A stretch of 64,000 nt of DNA from Engraulis encrasicolus (taxonomy: Eukaryota > Chordata > Actinopteri > Clupeiformes > Engraulidae). Shown here one piece after another: positions 45,996 through 58,013 of the stretch (position 1 is its first letter; every line of letters starts with the position of its first letter). The translations under genes were made by a program, and so were the position numbers. The notes beneath the pieces are model-generated. The model did not search any database, was not told the origin of the DNA, and saw nothing but the letters and a program-made list of their open reading frames with translations. The DNA lies in NCBI RefSeq assembly GCF_034702125.1, contig NC_085861.1, positions 58,058,350 through 58,122,349 of the forward strand, written 5' to 3'.

Positions 45996-47278
45996 CAGTA
46001 TATCACGAAAGTGAATACACCCCTCACAGTTTTGCAGATTTTTGAGTATATCTTTTCATAGGAAAGCATTACAGAAATGTAACTTTGACACAATGATTAG
46101 TGACCTTTTAACAACATATTTAACCGCTTAAATTTCTTGTTCACTCAGAAAAAAACCAAATACAGCCATTAATGTTTGAACATGTACTCACAAAAGTGAG
46201 TACACCCCAGATTAAAATCCGGTAGAGAAGGGGCTATGTTGGCTCGAATCGTCTCGAAATGAAAAGGGATGACAAGGGAGGTCATCAGTGTGCGTTTCAA
46301 CCTTTCTTTGCATTGAACTTTTAAATTTTGAGTCTGCATCTGGCTTAAATAGATTGGTGTGAGATTTGAATGCAATCCTATGGAGAATATCATGATCTGC
46401 TTCAGTAGTCACAGTGCATGTTGACATGCATGTTTCTTTTAGGTGTATTTCAGATTGTCAATGTTGACAGCATTCATGCATCCCTAAACCATGTCAGTCC
46501 CACTACCATGCTTGGCTTATGAGAGGATACACCTTTTTTGTAAAGCTCACTTGTTTACCACCACACATGCTTGACACCATCTAAAGCAAATTTGTTTATC
46601 TTGGTCTCTTCAGATCACACAACATGGTTCCAGTGATCCATATCCTTGGTCTGTTCATCTCTCTTGAGACCAAGATAAACAAATTGGCTTTAGATGGTGT
46701 CAAGCATGTGTGGTGGTAAACAAGTGAGTTGTACAAAAAAGGTGTATCCTCTCATAAGCCAAGCATGGTAGTGGGACTGACATGGTTTGGGGATGCATGA
46801 ATGCTGTCAACATTGGCAATCTGAAATACACCTAAAAGAAACATACATGTCAACATGCACTATGACTACTGAAGCAGATCATGATGTTCTCCATAGGATT
46901 GCATTCAAATCTCACACCAATCTATTTAAGCCAGATGCAGACTCAAAATTTAAAAGTTCAATGCAAAGAAAGGTTGAAACGCACACTGATGACCTCCCTT
47001 GTCATCCCTTTTCATTTCGAGACGATTCGAGCCAACATAGCCCCTTCTCTACCGGATTTTAATCTGGGGTGTACTCACTTTTGTGAGTACATGTTCAAAC
47101 ATTAATGGCTGTATTTTGTTTTTTTCTGAGTGAACAAGAAATGTAAGCGGTTAAATATGTTGTTAAAAGGTCACTAATCATTGTGTCAAAGTTACATTTC
47201 TGTAATGCTTTCCTATGAAAAGATATACTCAAACATCTGCAAAACTGTGAGGGGTGTATTCACTTTCGTGATATACTG
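45996..47278. mobile_element. Palindromic Tc1/mariner derivative, family II, copy B
   Basis: Same termini as copy A (CAGTATATCACG...), flanked by TA. The spacer has the same orientation as in copy A (TTCAGATCACAC reading left to right, 46609 on). Neither arm has the 10-bp AAACGAAATG duplication. Arms encode mirror-image Tc1 transposase fragments (46169-46427 minus, 46787-47062 plus). Confidence 0.9.
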
Positions 47279-48080
47279 TACATCTAATCTACGTCTATAT
47301 ATCTACGTCTATTCTACGTCTAGCTATCTACGTCTAATCTACGTCTATATATCTACGTCTAATCTACATCTGTCAATATACGTCTATATTACGTCTAGCT
47401 ATCTACGTCTAATTTACATCTATATATCTACGTCTAATCCACATCTAGCTATATACGTCTAATCTACTTCTATATATCTACGTCTAATCTACATCTGTCA
47501 ATATACGTCTAATCTACATCTGTCAATATACGTCTATTCTACGTCTAGCTATTTACGTCTAATCTACATCTATATATCTACGTCTAATCTACATCTAGCT
47601 ATATACGTCTAATCTACTTCTAGCTATCTACGTCTAATCTACGTCTAGCTATCTACGTCTAATCTACGTCTAGCTATCTACGTCTAATCTATGTCTAGCT
47701 ATCAACGTCTAATCTACGTCTTTATATCTAAGTCTAATCTATATCTATATGTCTACGTCTATTCTACGTCTAGCTATCTACGTCTAATCTACGTCTAGCT
47801 ATCTACGTCTAATCTACATCTAGCTATCTACGTCTAATCTACGTCTTTATATCTACGTCTAATCTACATCTATATGTCTACGTCTATTCTACGTCTAGCT
47901 ATCTACGTCTAATCTACGTCTAGCTATCTACGTCTAATCTACGTCTAGCTATCTACGTCTAATCTACGTCTTTATATCTACGTCTAATGTACATCTATAT
48001 GTCTACGTCTATTCTACGTCTAGCTATCTACATCTAATCTACGTCTATATATCTACGTGTAATCTACATCTATATATCTA
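47279..48080. repeat. Minisatellite piece 7
   Basis: About 32 monomers of 25 bp, including three near-identical blocks of about 140 bp with TTTATATCTA and CATCTATATGTCTACG variants (47690-48020). It separates family II copies B and C. Confidence 0.93.
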
Positions 48081-49373
48081 CAGTATATCACGAAAGTGAA
48101 TACACCCCTCAGAGTTTTGCAGATTTTTGAGTATATCTTTTCATAGGAAAGCATTACAGAAATGTAACTTTGACACAATGATTAGTGACCTTTTAACAAC
48201 ATATTTAACCGCTTTAATTTCTTGTTCACTCAGAAAAAAACAAAATACAGCCATTAATGTTTGAACATGTACTCACAAAAGTGAGTACACCCCAGATTAA
48301 AATCAGGTAGAGAAGGGGCTATGTTGGCTCGAATCGTCTCGAAATGAAACGAAATGAAAAGGGATGACAAGGGAGGTCATCAGTGTGCGTTTCAATCTTT
48401 TTTTGAATTGAACTTTTAAATTTTGAGTCTGCATCTGGCTTAAATAGATTGGTGTGAGATTTGAATGCAATCCTATGGAGAATATCATGATCTGCTTCAG
48501 TAGTCACAGTGCATGTTGACATGCATGTTTCTTTTAGGTTTATTTCAGATTGCCAATGTTGACAGCATTCATGCATCCCCAAACCATGTCAGTCCCACTG
48601 CCATGCTTGGATAGTGAGAGGATACACCTTTTTTGTAAAACTCACTTGTTTACCACCACACATGCTTGACACCATCTAAAGCAAATTTGTTTATCTTTGT
48701 CTCAAGAGAGATGAACAGACCAAGGATATGGATCACTGGAACCATGTCGTGTGATCTGAAGAGACCAAGATAAACAAATTTGCCTTAGATGGTGTCAAGC
48801 ATGTGTGGTGGTAAACAAGTGAGTTTTACAAAAAAGGTGTATCCTCTCACTAGCCAAGCATGGTAGTTGGACTGACATGGTTTGGGGATGCATGAATGCT
48901 GTCAACATTGGCAATCTGAAATACACCTAAAAGAAACATGCATGTCAACATGCACTGTGACTACTGAAGCAGATCATGATATTCTCCATAGGATTGCATT
49001 CAAATCTCACACCAATCTATTTAAGCCAGATGCAGACTCAACATTTAAAAGTTCAATGCAAAGAAAGGTTGAAACGCACACTGATGACCTCCCTTGTCAC
49101 CCCTTTTCATTTCGAGACGATTCGAGCCAACATAGCCCCTTCTCTACCGGATTTTAATCTGGGGTGTACTCACTTTTGTGAGTACATGTTCAAACATTAA
49201 TGGCTGTATTTTGTTTTTTTCTGAGTGAACAAGAAATTTAAGCGGTTAAATATGTTGTTAAAAGGTCACTAATCATTGTGTCAAAGTTACATTTCTGTAA
49301 TGCTTTCCTATGAAAATATATACTCAAAAATCTGCAAAACTGTGAGGGGTGTATTCACTTTCGTGATATACTG
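48081..49373. mobile_element. Palindromic Tc1/mariner derivative, family II, copy C (spacer inverted)
   Basis: Same termini and length as copy A, flanked by TA. The central spacer, about 48702-48765, is the reverse complement of the spacer in A and B. The 10-bp duplication AAACGAAATG is nevertheless in the left arm (near 48347), as in A. Both arms of C share a TAGTGAG variant (48612 and, inverted, 48846) where both arms of A and B have TTATGAG. Transposase fragments: 48319-48582 minus and 48882-49157 plus. Confidence 0.9.
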
Positions 49374-49657
49374 TAGATCTAATCTACGTCTAATCTACGT
49401 CTTTATATCTATGTCTTTTCTACGTCTAGCTATCTACGTCTAATCTACTTCTATATATCAACGTCTATTCTACGTCTAGCTCTCTACGTCTAATCTACAT
49501 CTGTCAATCTACGTCTATTCTACGTGTAGCTATCTACGTCTAATCTACGTCTATAAATCTGTCTAATCTATGTCTGTCTATCTAGGTCTTATCTATCTCT
49601 ATATATCTGCGTCCAATCCAGGTCTATATATCTTTCTCTAATCTACATATATATATT
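49374..49657. repeat. Minisatellite piece 8
   Basis: Changes from homogeneous 25-bp monomers to the degenerate type at about 49560. The last 80 bases match 5391-5440 and 59697-59745, the paralogous empty sites of the next element. Confidence 0.92.
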
Positions 49658-51167
49658 CAGGGCTCTAAATTAACTTTTTCCACCACCAGCCAATTTGGCT
49701 AGTAGACATTTTTTCGTACTAGGCAAATGGAAGGTCAACTAGCCATTTTTTTTATCTCACCAAAATAAGCCATGCGTTAATTATGTTGCTTTTATTTACT
49801 CCATTAAACTATATCCTCAACACAGATAAACAATATAAACATTATACTCAACATATTTCACTGTTCAGTTTATTCTATAATTATATAGTAATTATTTTTA
49901 TTACCTGCATTTTCATTATTTTTTATTCAATTTCCTCTGAAAACAGTGAATTGCATCACACATGCCTCTCACATACCAGACCTACGCTGGACCATATACT
50001 GTACAGACAGCCAAACACTAGCCTATTACACCATCACCCAAACCTCACATGCAGTATATAATCCTACACCTCACACAAAAACAGCATGCCTTCAACACAC
50101 ATGTTGCACACATACCAGACTTTCAATGTACTAGCCAAACACACACAACCAAACACTACAAAACCTCATATCCCCCACACAGTATCACTTAAGCTTCACA
50201 CACAGTAGGCCAAATGCCATGGACAATGCACAGAAGAGAGGGGTGGGGAAAAGAAGACACACACACACACACACACACACACAGCCAACTCAGTGCGATG
50301 TGTATGATGTCTGCACTGTGTGTTTCTTTATGCTGCTGCTGCTGCTTCACACCTTTAGGTTCCTGCAGGATTAATACTTGCTTCACTCGTATCATGCGCT
50401 TGGGATGACTAGGCTACGCTATAACTAGTAAACATCCAATAACATCACGGAGACCACCAGCTTAGCCTACTTTGCTACTTTCATAGCGTCGCTAGTTTTT
50501 TGTTACCGTTTTTTTCACGTACTCGTTCATCCATGTCAAACTCGTGCATGGTCTTTCCGATGGCGTGGGCATTATTAGGAAACGACAACTCCATCGCAGG
50601 TAGTTGCGAGGACCTCGCAAATATCAGATGACTTCTGACAGCAGGGCTACACGGTTTTGACAGACAGCTGCCTGTCATGCTCCTCCACTCATGCCGTTTT
50701 CGCTCCACCACCACCACTCCATTCCAGCATCACTACAGTTGCAAGTTGCATTCACCGACACATAAACTTGCTCTAACCACTGCCACATTCTTTTTCACCC
50801 GTCCAAAACCTACAATACCGAAGTAATCCGCGCTAGTCCGCTCATTGAAAATATTTGATCAACAGTAGTTCCAGCGCGGGCATCTAACACGCAGCCAATG
50901 AATGTGAAGCTGCGTTATTGTGATTAACGGCCAGCCAATGGGTGTGGGCTACATCATGACGGTAGGCCTAATGTTCATGGGTAATGTAGGCGCCGTTTTA
51001 CGTTCATCAGATGGCAGTCAGCCACAGATCTGTGCTGGCAGCTGTTTGACGTTCGGGCGCGCGCTAGAGTCTACCGGCCAATTTGGCTAGTGGATGATTT
51101 TTTCTACTAGCCAAAATTGATTTTCACCCGCATTTGGCGTGTTGGCGTGTGTTAATTTAGAGCCCTG
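49658..51167. mobile_element. hAT-like non-autonomous DNA element
   Basis: Perfect 17-bp terminal inverted repeats (CAGGGCTCTAAATTAAC and its complement) and an 8-bp flanking duplication, TATATATT/TATATATC, match hAT. The uninterrupted sequence at 5430 and 59740 confirms the site. A subterminal block CCAATTTGGCTAGT occurs near both ends (near 49690 in the left end, 51080 in the right). No transposase frame is present in 1510 bp. It includes a short (CA)n run at 50259-50281. Confidence 0.85.
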
Positions 51168-51697
51168 TATATATCTAAATCTAATCTACTTCTATCCATC
51201 TACGTCTAATCAGCGTCTATATATATATATATATATGTCTAATATACGTCTGTCTATCTAAGTCTAATCTACTTCTAGCTAACTACGTCTAATCTACATC
51301 TGTTTCTCTACGTCTAATCTACGTCTATCCATCTACGTCTAATCTACGTCTATAAATCTACGTCTATAAATCTACGTCTATAAATCTACGTCTATAAATC
51401 TACGTCTAATATATGTCTGTCTATCTACTTCTAATCTACGTCTAGCTATTGACGTCTATATGCGTTTATCTATCTACTTCTAATCTACGTCTATCTATAT
51501 ACATCTAATGTACATCTATATATCTACCTCTTTCCATCTACTTTTATTTACGTCTACTTTTAGTCTATCCATCTACGTCTAATCCACATATACATATCTA
51601 CTTCTAATTTACGTCTCTCAATCTAAATCTATTCATCTACACTTATCTACTTCTAATCTACATCTATCCCTCTATGTCTTATCAACATATATATATA
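51168..51697. repeat. Minisatellite piece 9 (degenerate)
   Basis: Variant order matches 5440-5910 and 59745-60213, including three extra TATAAATCTACG units near 51350-51400. Confidence 0.92.
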
Positions 51698-52005
51698 CAG
51701 TGAGGAGAATAAGTATTTGATCCCTTGCTGATTTTGTTGGTTTGCCCACTAATAAAGACATGATCAGTCTTTAATGTTAATGATAACATGTATTCTAATA
51801 TGGAGAGACAGAATATCAAAAAGAAAATCCAGAAATTAACTCTAAAGAATATATATTAATTGATTTATATTTAATTGAGGGAAATAAGTATTTGATCCCC
51901 TGCCAACCATTAAGAGTTCTGATCCCACAGATCAAATGACACGTCCAATCAACTTGTTATCTGAATTGAACACACCTGTTAATAGTAACCTGCACATAAG
52001 CTCCC
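51698..52005. mobile_element. Tc1 end fragment, family III
   Basis: Begins CAGTGAGGAGAATAAG directly after TA and matches the left end of the element at 10238, including the second TATTTGATCCC motif. It stops after about 308 bases, well before the transposase start, and has no right terminal repeat. The flanking array jumps from the equivalent of 5910 to that of 6260, so a deletion removed the rest of the element and some minisatellite. Confidence 0.85.
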
Positions 52006-52288
52006 ATATATATATGTATACGTCTAATATAAGTCTGTCTATCTATATCTAATCTACATCTGTCTATCTACGTCTATTCTATGTCTTGCTATCTACGTCT
52101 AATCTACGTCTATATATCTACGTGTAATCTATGTCTATCCATCAACGTCTAATCTACGTCTAATATATGTCTGTCTATCTACGTCTAATCTTAGTCTATC
52201 CATCTACGTCTAAACCACATCTACATATCTACTTCTAATTTACGTTTACTTCTATATATCTACGTCTATTCTACGTCTAGCTATCTAT
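52006..52288. repeat. Minisatellite piece 10
   Basis: Matches 6270-6545, including one marker cassette near 52168. Ends where the LINE begins. Confidence 0.9.
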
Positions 52289-52354
52289 TTTGTAGTTTTT
52301 AATATTGTTTTACTTAATTATAGTGTCAGTTTACAATCAGTAAGTGCATGTGCA

Positions 52355-53533
52355 GTGTACAGTCCGGAAAAACTGATCGATATCCGACTGGAAAGTTTTA
52401 TTCCCCCACCACCCACGGACATCCCCGAGGAACTACTCAGAGCTACGGTGCCTGCATGGACAATCGCCCGGCGCAAATCTCAGCGTCGCCATCGGAGGAA
52501 GAAGCGCGGAAAGAGAGGCGGCATTCGTGAGAGGCTGAAGAACTGCCCAAACAAACCTCCACTCCCCAGCCTTGTCCTCGCTAACACACAGTCTCTTACC
52601 AGCAAGATTGACGAGCTGAGACTTAGGATTTCAACAAAGAGGTGGAACAGCTGCGCTCTTCTCTTTACGGAAACCTGGTTAAGCGGCAACATCCCCGACT
52701 CTGCTATTCAGATTGCTGGATGGACTGTTTACCGGGCGGACCGAACTGCCGACTCCTGAAAGGGGAAAGGAGGAGGTGTGTGTACTTACGTGAGTAACTC
52801 TTGGTGCACCTCTGTTATCATCACTGAACAACATTGCTCTCCGGACTTAGAATTTCTTTCTCTGCAGTGCAGACTGTTTCATCTCCCAAGAGAATTCACC
52901 GCGGTGTTTCCCCTCACTGTTTACATTCCCCCCAAGTGAACGCAAAGATTGCATTGAGTAAACTCTATGACACCATCAGCGACCTGCAAAACTCTCACCC
53001 CGAAGCCGTGTTCGTTACAGCATGAAAGAACACATTAGACGTTGTTTATTGCAACATAGCCAGCGCATACAAAGCAGCCCCCTCCCCTCACCTTGGTAGC
53101 TGCGACCACACCCCTCTGCTCTTGACCCCTGCGTACAAGCCGCTCATCGCCAGGTCAAAGCCCACTAGTCAGGCCATCCAAGTCTGGCCTGAAGGAGCAA
53201 TTGAACGTTTGCTAAATTGTTTTGAGGACACTGACTGGGAACTTTTTAATCAATCAGACTTAAATACATATGCATCTACAGTTCTGGACTACATTAACTT
53301 CTGTGTTGATAATGTCACCATCCACAAGACCATTTACACATTTCCAAACCGCAAGCCCTGGATGAACAGTCAAGTCCAGAACCTGCTGGCAATTAGAGAC
53401 GATGCGTTTCACTTTAGTGATCCATCAAATTACACCATAGCCAGGGCCAACTTGAAGAGGGGCATCAAGGAAGCTAAACACTCCTATAAAGTAAAAATAG
53501 AACAGCACTTTGTGAACTCTGATCCCAGACGTA
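52355..53533 (+). pseudogene. L2-like LINE endonuclease region
   Basis: The first open stretch (134 codons) contains LVLANTQSLTSKIDEL and FTETWLSGNIPDSAI, the N-terminal endonuclease motifs of this LINE group. A stop at about 52757 precedes GGGVCTYV-like sequence. The rest is spread over different frames, with HLGSCDHTPLLLTP (near 53093, normally SDH) and VWPEGAIERLLNCFEDTDW (53178 on). Several stops and shifts make it a pseudogene. Confidence 0.8.
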
Positions 53534-55141
53534 CAGTTGAGGACGATATTATAAGCCCCCCTCCTGAAATTAGACATATCTCTTCATTGATCATTGAGAA
53601 TGATCATTATTAATAAATGTATGTTATTCTGGAAACAAATACACCATGGAGATGGTATCCAATAAGTTAAATTTGGACTTTTCCATTTTCACAATGAGTT
53701 TAAACAAAAAAGTGTAAATATGGCAAGGACAAAATTATTAGCCCCCTTATCATTAATAGTCAATACAGTGCCATTTATGAACAAAAATTGACACCAGGCA
53801 CTTTGATTAGTTGTTAACTATGTTGGCACATGTCCTACCAGGGATTTTGGCCCATTTTTTTTTTCATTGCAAATAGTTAAGCTGGTCCAAATTGCATGGA
53901 TGTTGAGGATGGACATTCATTTTCAGCACTCTTCAAATACTATCTAAAGGATTGAGGTCTGAATCACTCCATGACCATGGTTTTAGTATCCTTGAAGAAC
54001 ATTTGGACTATGTTGGATGCAAGTTTTGGGTTATTATCTTATTGAAAGATCCAGTGAAGATCTTAACTCCCTCTATGAGCATATTTTTGCAAGGTCACTT
54101 TCCACATTCTATCATAATTTTCAGTTTTTATAGTGCCGTACACCCAAACAAGGTTTCCTGTGGCCGAGGCTGCCACAGAATGATGCATCCACCACCATGT
54201 TTAATTGTGGAAACCATCTTATAACGATTCAAGGCCTATCCCCTTCTTCACCTGACAGAGGCAGAATTCATGCATCAAAGCAGGTGCAATTGAATATCAT
54301 CAGATGAAAGCAGAGACGTTCAAAACTCATTTTTGACTTTCAAATGTTCACAGGCAAAGCTCAATAACACTCTGATATGCACTGCCTTTAGTAAAGGGGT
54401 TCTTCTGTGATGATGGCCCCAAAGCCCAATATGATGACAAGCCCTAACAACTGTCTCTCTTCGGGGGGAAAAAAACCTCCAGGTGAGGCCAGGTGAATAA
54501 CAATCATCTAGGCAGGTGTCCAATGCTTCTTTGGTCTAATGAGGCTAAGCCGTTTTCCACAGTTACACATAGTGGAAGGGCATCAAGTTTAGTCTGTTAT
54601 TCAGCCTCAGACACAGGGAGTCTGGGTCTGAATCTGGATTGCTGGGTCTTCCAACAACATTGTAACCCAAAGCATACATATAGATTAGTTCAGAGGTTCT
54701 TCAAGGACACTAAAACCATGATATTGGAATCACCCGCTCATAGTCCAGTCCTCAATCCCACTGAGAGTGTGTGGTTAATGTCTATGCTCAGCATCCATGC
54801 GATTTGGACCAGCTAGAACACTTTGCAGTGAAGAAATGGGCCAAAATCCCTAGTGGGGCACGAGCCAACCTAGGTAGCAACTTATCAGAGCCTGTTGTCA
54901 GTTTTGGTTCATAAATGGCGCCATATTGACTATTAATGATCAGGGGGCTAATAATTTTGTCCTTGTCATTTTTGCCCTTTTTTGTTTAAATTCATCGTAA
55001 CAATAGAAAAATCCAAATTCAACTCATTGAGCATTATCTCCATCAGTGTATTTGTTTCCAGAATAACAGAAACGGTGAATAATGGTCATTCTTACTGAGA
55101 AATCAAGAGAAATGTCTAATTTCAGGAGGGGGGCTAATAAT
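53534..55141. mobile_element. Palindromic Tc1/mariner derivative, family IV, copy 1 (in the L2-like LINE)
   Basis: Starts CAGTTGAGGACG directly after a TA in LINE coding sequence. The right end reads GGGGGGCTAATAATA and then returns to LINE sequence, so about 14 terminal bases (TCGTCCTCAACTG) present in the copy at 58014 are missing. Arms are imperfect inverted repeats, each holding the 3' half of a Tc1 transposase facing outward. The right-arm fragment keeps SPVLNPTESVW, the catalytic-glutamate motif. Confidence 0.85.
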
Positions 55142-55599
55142 ATGTGGCAGGGCATTACATCCTACACCAACTACAAGAGCACAAACCCCTGTCTGCCCAG
55201 CTCTCACAATTCAACTCTCTCGGATGACCTCAACAACTTTTTTGCACGGTTCGATGAGGGACCCATCCCTCACTCCCCCACTGAACTGATAGACAATGCC
55301 CCACATGTAGGCCTGGTGTTAAGCGAGCACGAGGTTCGGCGAGCCCTCAGCAGCATTAACCCTCACAAAGCACCAGGACCAGACGGGGTCCCTGGGAAGG
55401 TCCTAAAGCACTGTGCAGGCCAACTAAGTGCAGTCTTTACCTGCATATTTAACATCTCCCTAGAACAAGCTGCAGTCCCCATTTGTCTGAAAACCAGTAC
55501 CATCGTTCCTGTTCCCAAGCAGGCGGCCATCAAGTCTCTCAATGACTACCGCCCTGTAGCGCTCACACCTATTGTGATGAAATGCTTGATATTATTTAT
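55142..55599 (+). pseudogene. L2-like LINE reverse transcriptase start
   Basis: Begins MWQGITSYTNYK immediately after the Tc1 insertion, then FFARFDEGP, NPHKAPGPDGVPGKVLKHC, FNISLEQAAVPICLK and NDYRPVALTPIVMK. These are the fingers region motifs of L2-type RT. The frame leaves homology after MKCL and stops. The catalytic YADD is absent, so it is truncated. Confidence 0.85.
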
Positions 55600-56464
<865 letters not shown>

Positions 56465-56842
56465 AAGTCTACTCTCTACTCTCTACTCTCTCTACGTCTA
56501 ATCTAGGTCTATATATCTACGTCTAATCTACATATGTCAATCTACGTCTATTCTACGTCTAGCTATCTACGTCTAATCTACGTCTAGCTATCTACGTCTA
56601 ATCTACGTCTATATATCTACGTCTAATCTACATCTGTTAATCTACGTCTATTCTACGTCTAATCTATGTCTATATATCTACGTCTAATCTATGTCTAAAT
56701 ATCTACGTCTATTCTGCGTCTAACTATCTACGTCTTATCTACGTCTATATATCTACGTCTAATCTACATCTGTCAATCTACGTCTATTCTACGTCTAGCT
56801 ATCAACGTCTATCCCTCTACTTCTAATCTACGTCTATATATC
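56465..56842. repeat. Minisatellite piece 11
   Basis: Fifteen or so 25-bp monomers, preceded by a short CTCTCTACTCTCTA stretch at the LINE boundary. Ends with ATATC (56838-56842), the left target duplication of the LTR. Confidence 0.92.
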
Positions 56843-57430
56843 TGTTGGCGCCATTTTGGGTTTTTGTTTAATTAATGGAAGGTGAAATGATGCCTATGAT
56901 TGTAATTGTTTTGAAATGCTGATTTTGGTTAACATGGCATACATGCCTTATTTCTTTTGATCTAGTACAGCTGTTCCTGATTACCTTACTATCTGTCATG
57001 TGACAGGACACACCCCGTTGGACATGCCGCTGGCACTTTAATTAGGCCATTCAATGTGTGTTCAACAGGTAGGATGGTAAGGAGGAACAGTTTTAGATCA
57101 CGAAATACTTCAGACAAATCACTGTATATCTTGTACTTTGAACAGTGTTTTGAATAGATAAGTCAACCGGATCGATTGAAATAAAACAACATCTATTTTA
57201 TTCAACTGTCCGTGCGTGCTTAATACCTTGGATTGTGCGTCGGAACAACTGCCACCTGCCTCACTTGGCGTTTGGGTAAAGCGCCATTACAAAGTCTAAA
57301 ACTCCAAAAGACCGGCGTCTTGGAAGGAATTGAAGGACCACTTGTGGATTCAAGAAAGGCCTGCTTGTGGGTTAGGCTGCGCATGCGGACATGACTGCCT
57401 CACGTGGCGTTTGGGCAAAGCGCCGTTACA
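56843..57430 (+). mobile_element. Solo LTR copy 2 (complete, uninterrupted)
   Basis: 588 bp beginning TGTTGGCGCCATT and ending GCGCCATTACA, with ATATC on both sides (56838-56842 and 57431-57435). Contains AATAAA (near 57182). It is the empty-site reference for the 2.4 kb element in copy 1. The right flank (ATATCTAAATCTAATATACGC) equals that of copy 1, so the two are a segmental duplication, not independent insertions. Confidence 0.85.
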
Positions 57431-58013
57431 ATATCTAAATCTAATATACGCTTGTCTAGCTACGTCTAATCTACGTCTATCTATATGCATGTAATCTACA
57501 TCTATAAGATTAGATGTGAAAAAATCTATGTCTAATCTACGTCTATCCATCTACGTCTAATCTACATCTGTCTATGTACGTCTATTCTACAGCTATCCAT
57601 CTACATCTAATCCACGTCTATTTATCTATGTCTAATATAGGTCTGTCTATGTACATCTAATGTACGTCTAGCTATATGCGTCTAATCCACATCTATATAT
57701 CTATGTCTAATCAACGTCGATCTATCTACGTCTATCTACGTCTAATCTACGTCTATCTATCTACGTCTACCTATGTCTATCTATTGACGTCTAATTTATG
57801 TCTAGCAATCTATGTCTAGCTGCATCTATCTATCTATGTCTAATCTATGTCTATCTATCTACGTCTATCCACCTACATCTAATCTATATATATATATGTA
57901 TTATGTACGTCTATCTATGTCTAATCTACGTCTAGCTATCTACATCTAATCAACATCTATATATCTACGTCTAATCTACGTCTATTCATATACGTCTTAT
58001 CTATGTGCATATA
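57431..58013. repeat. Minisatellite piece 12 (degenerate)
   Basis: Follows the same variant order as 2991-3262 plus 4999-5310, but without the hAT-like element. It also lacks the long TCTA expansion seen at 5061. Confidence 0.92.

Larger units (their letters stand above)
52289..55599 (+). mobile_element. CR1/L2-like LINE, decayed, with a palindromic Tc1 inside
   Basis: Coding fragments in correct order on the plus strand: an N-terminal segment rich in RRRKKRGKRGG-like basic residues and the endonuclease start (52355-52759), further endonuclease pieces in other frames (52834-53040), a linker (53122-53533), then reverse transcriptase (from 55142) with NPHKAPGPDGVPG and SLNDYRPVALTPIVMK. Host coding resumes at 55143 after the Tc1 insertion. 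It breaks off soon after the YRPVALT block, so most of RT is missing. Confidence 0.8.
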
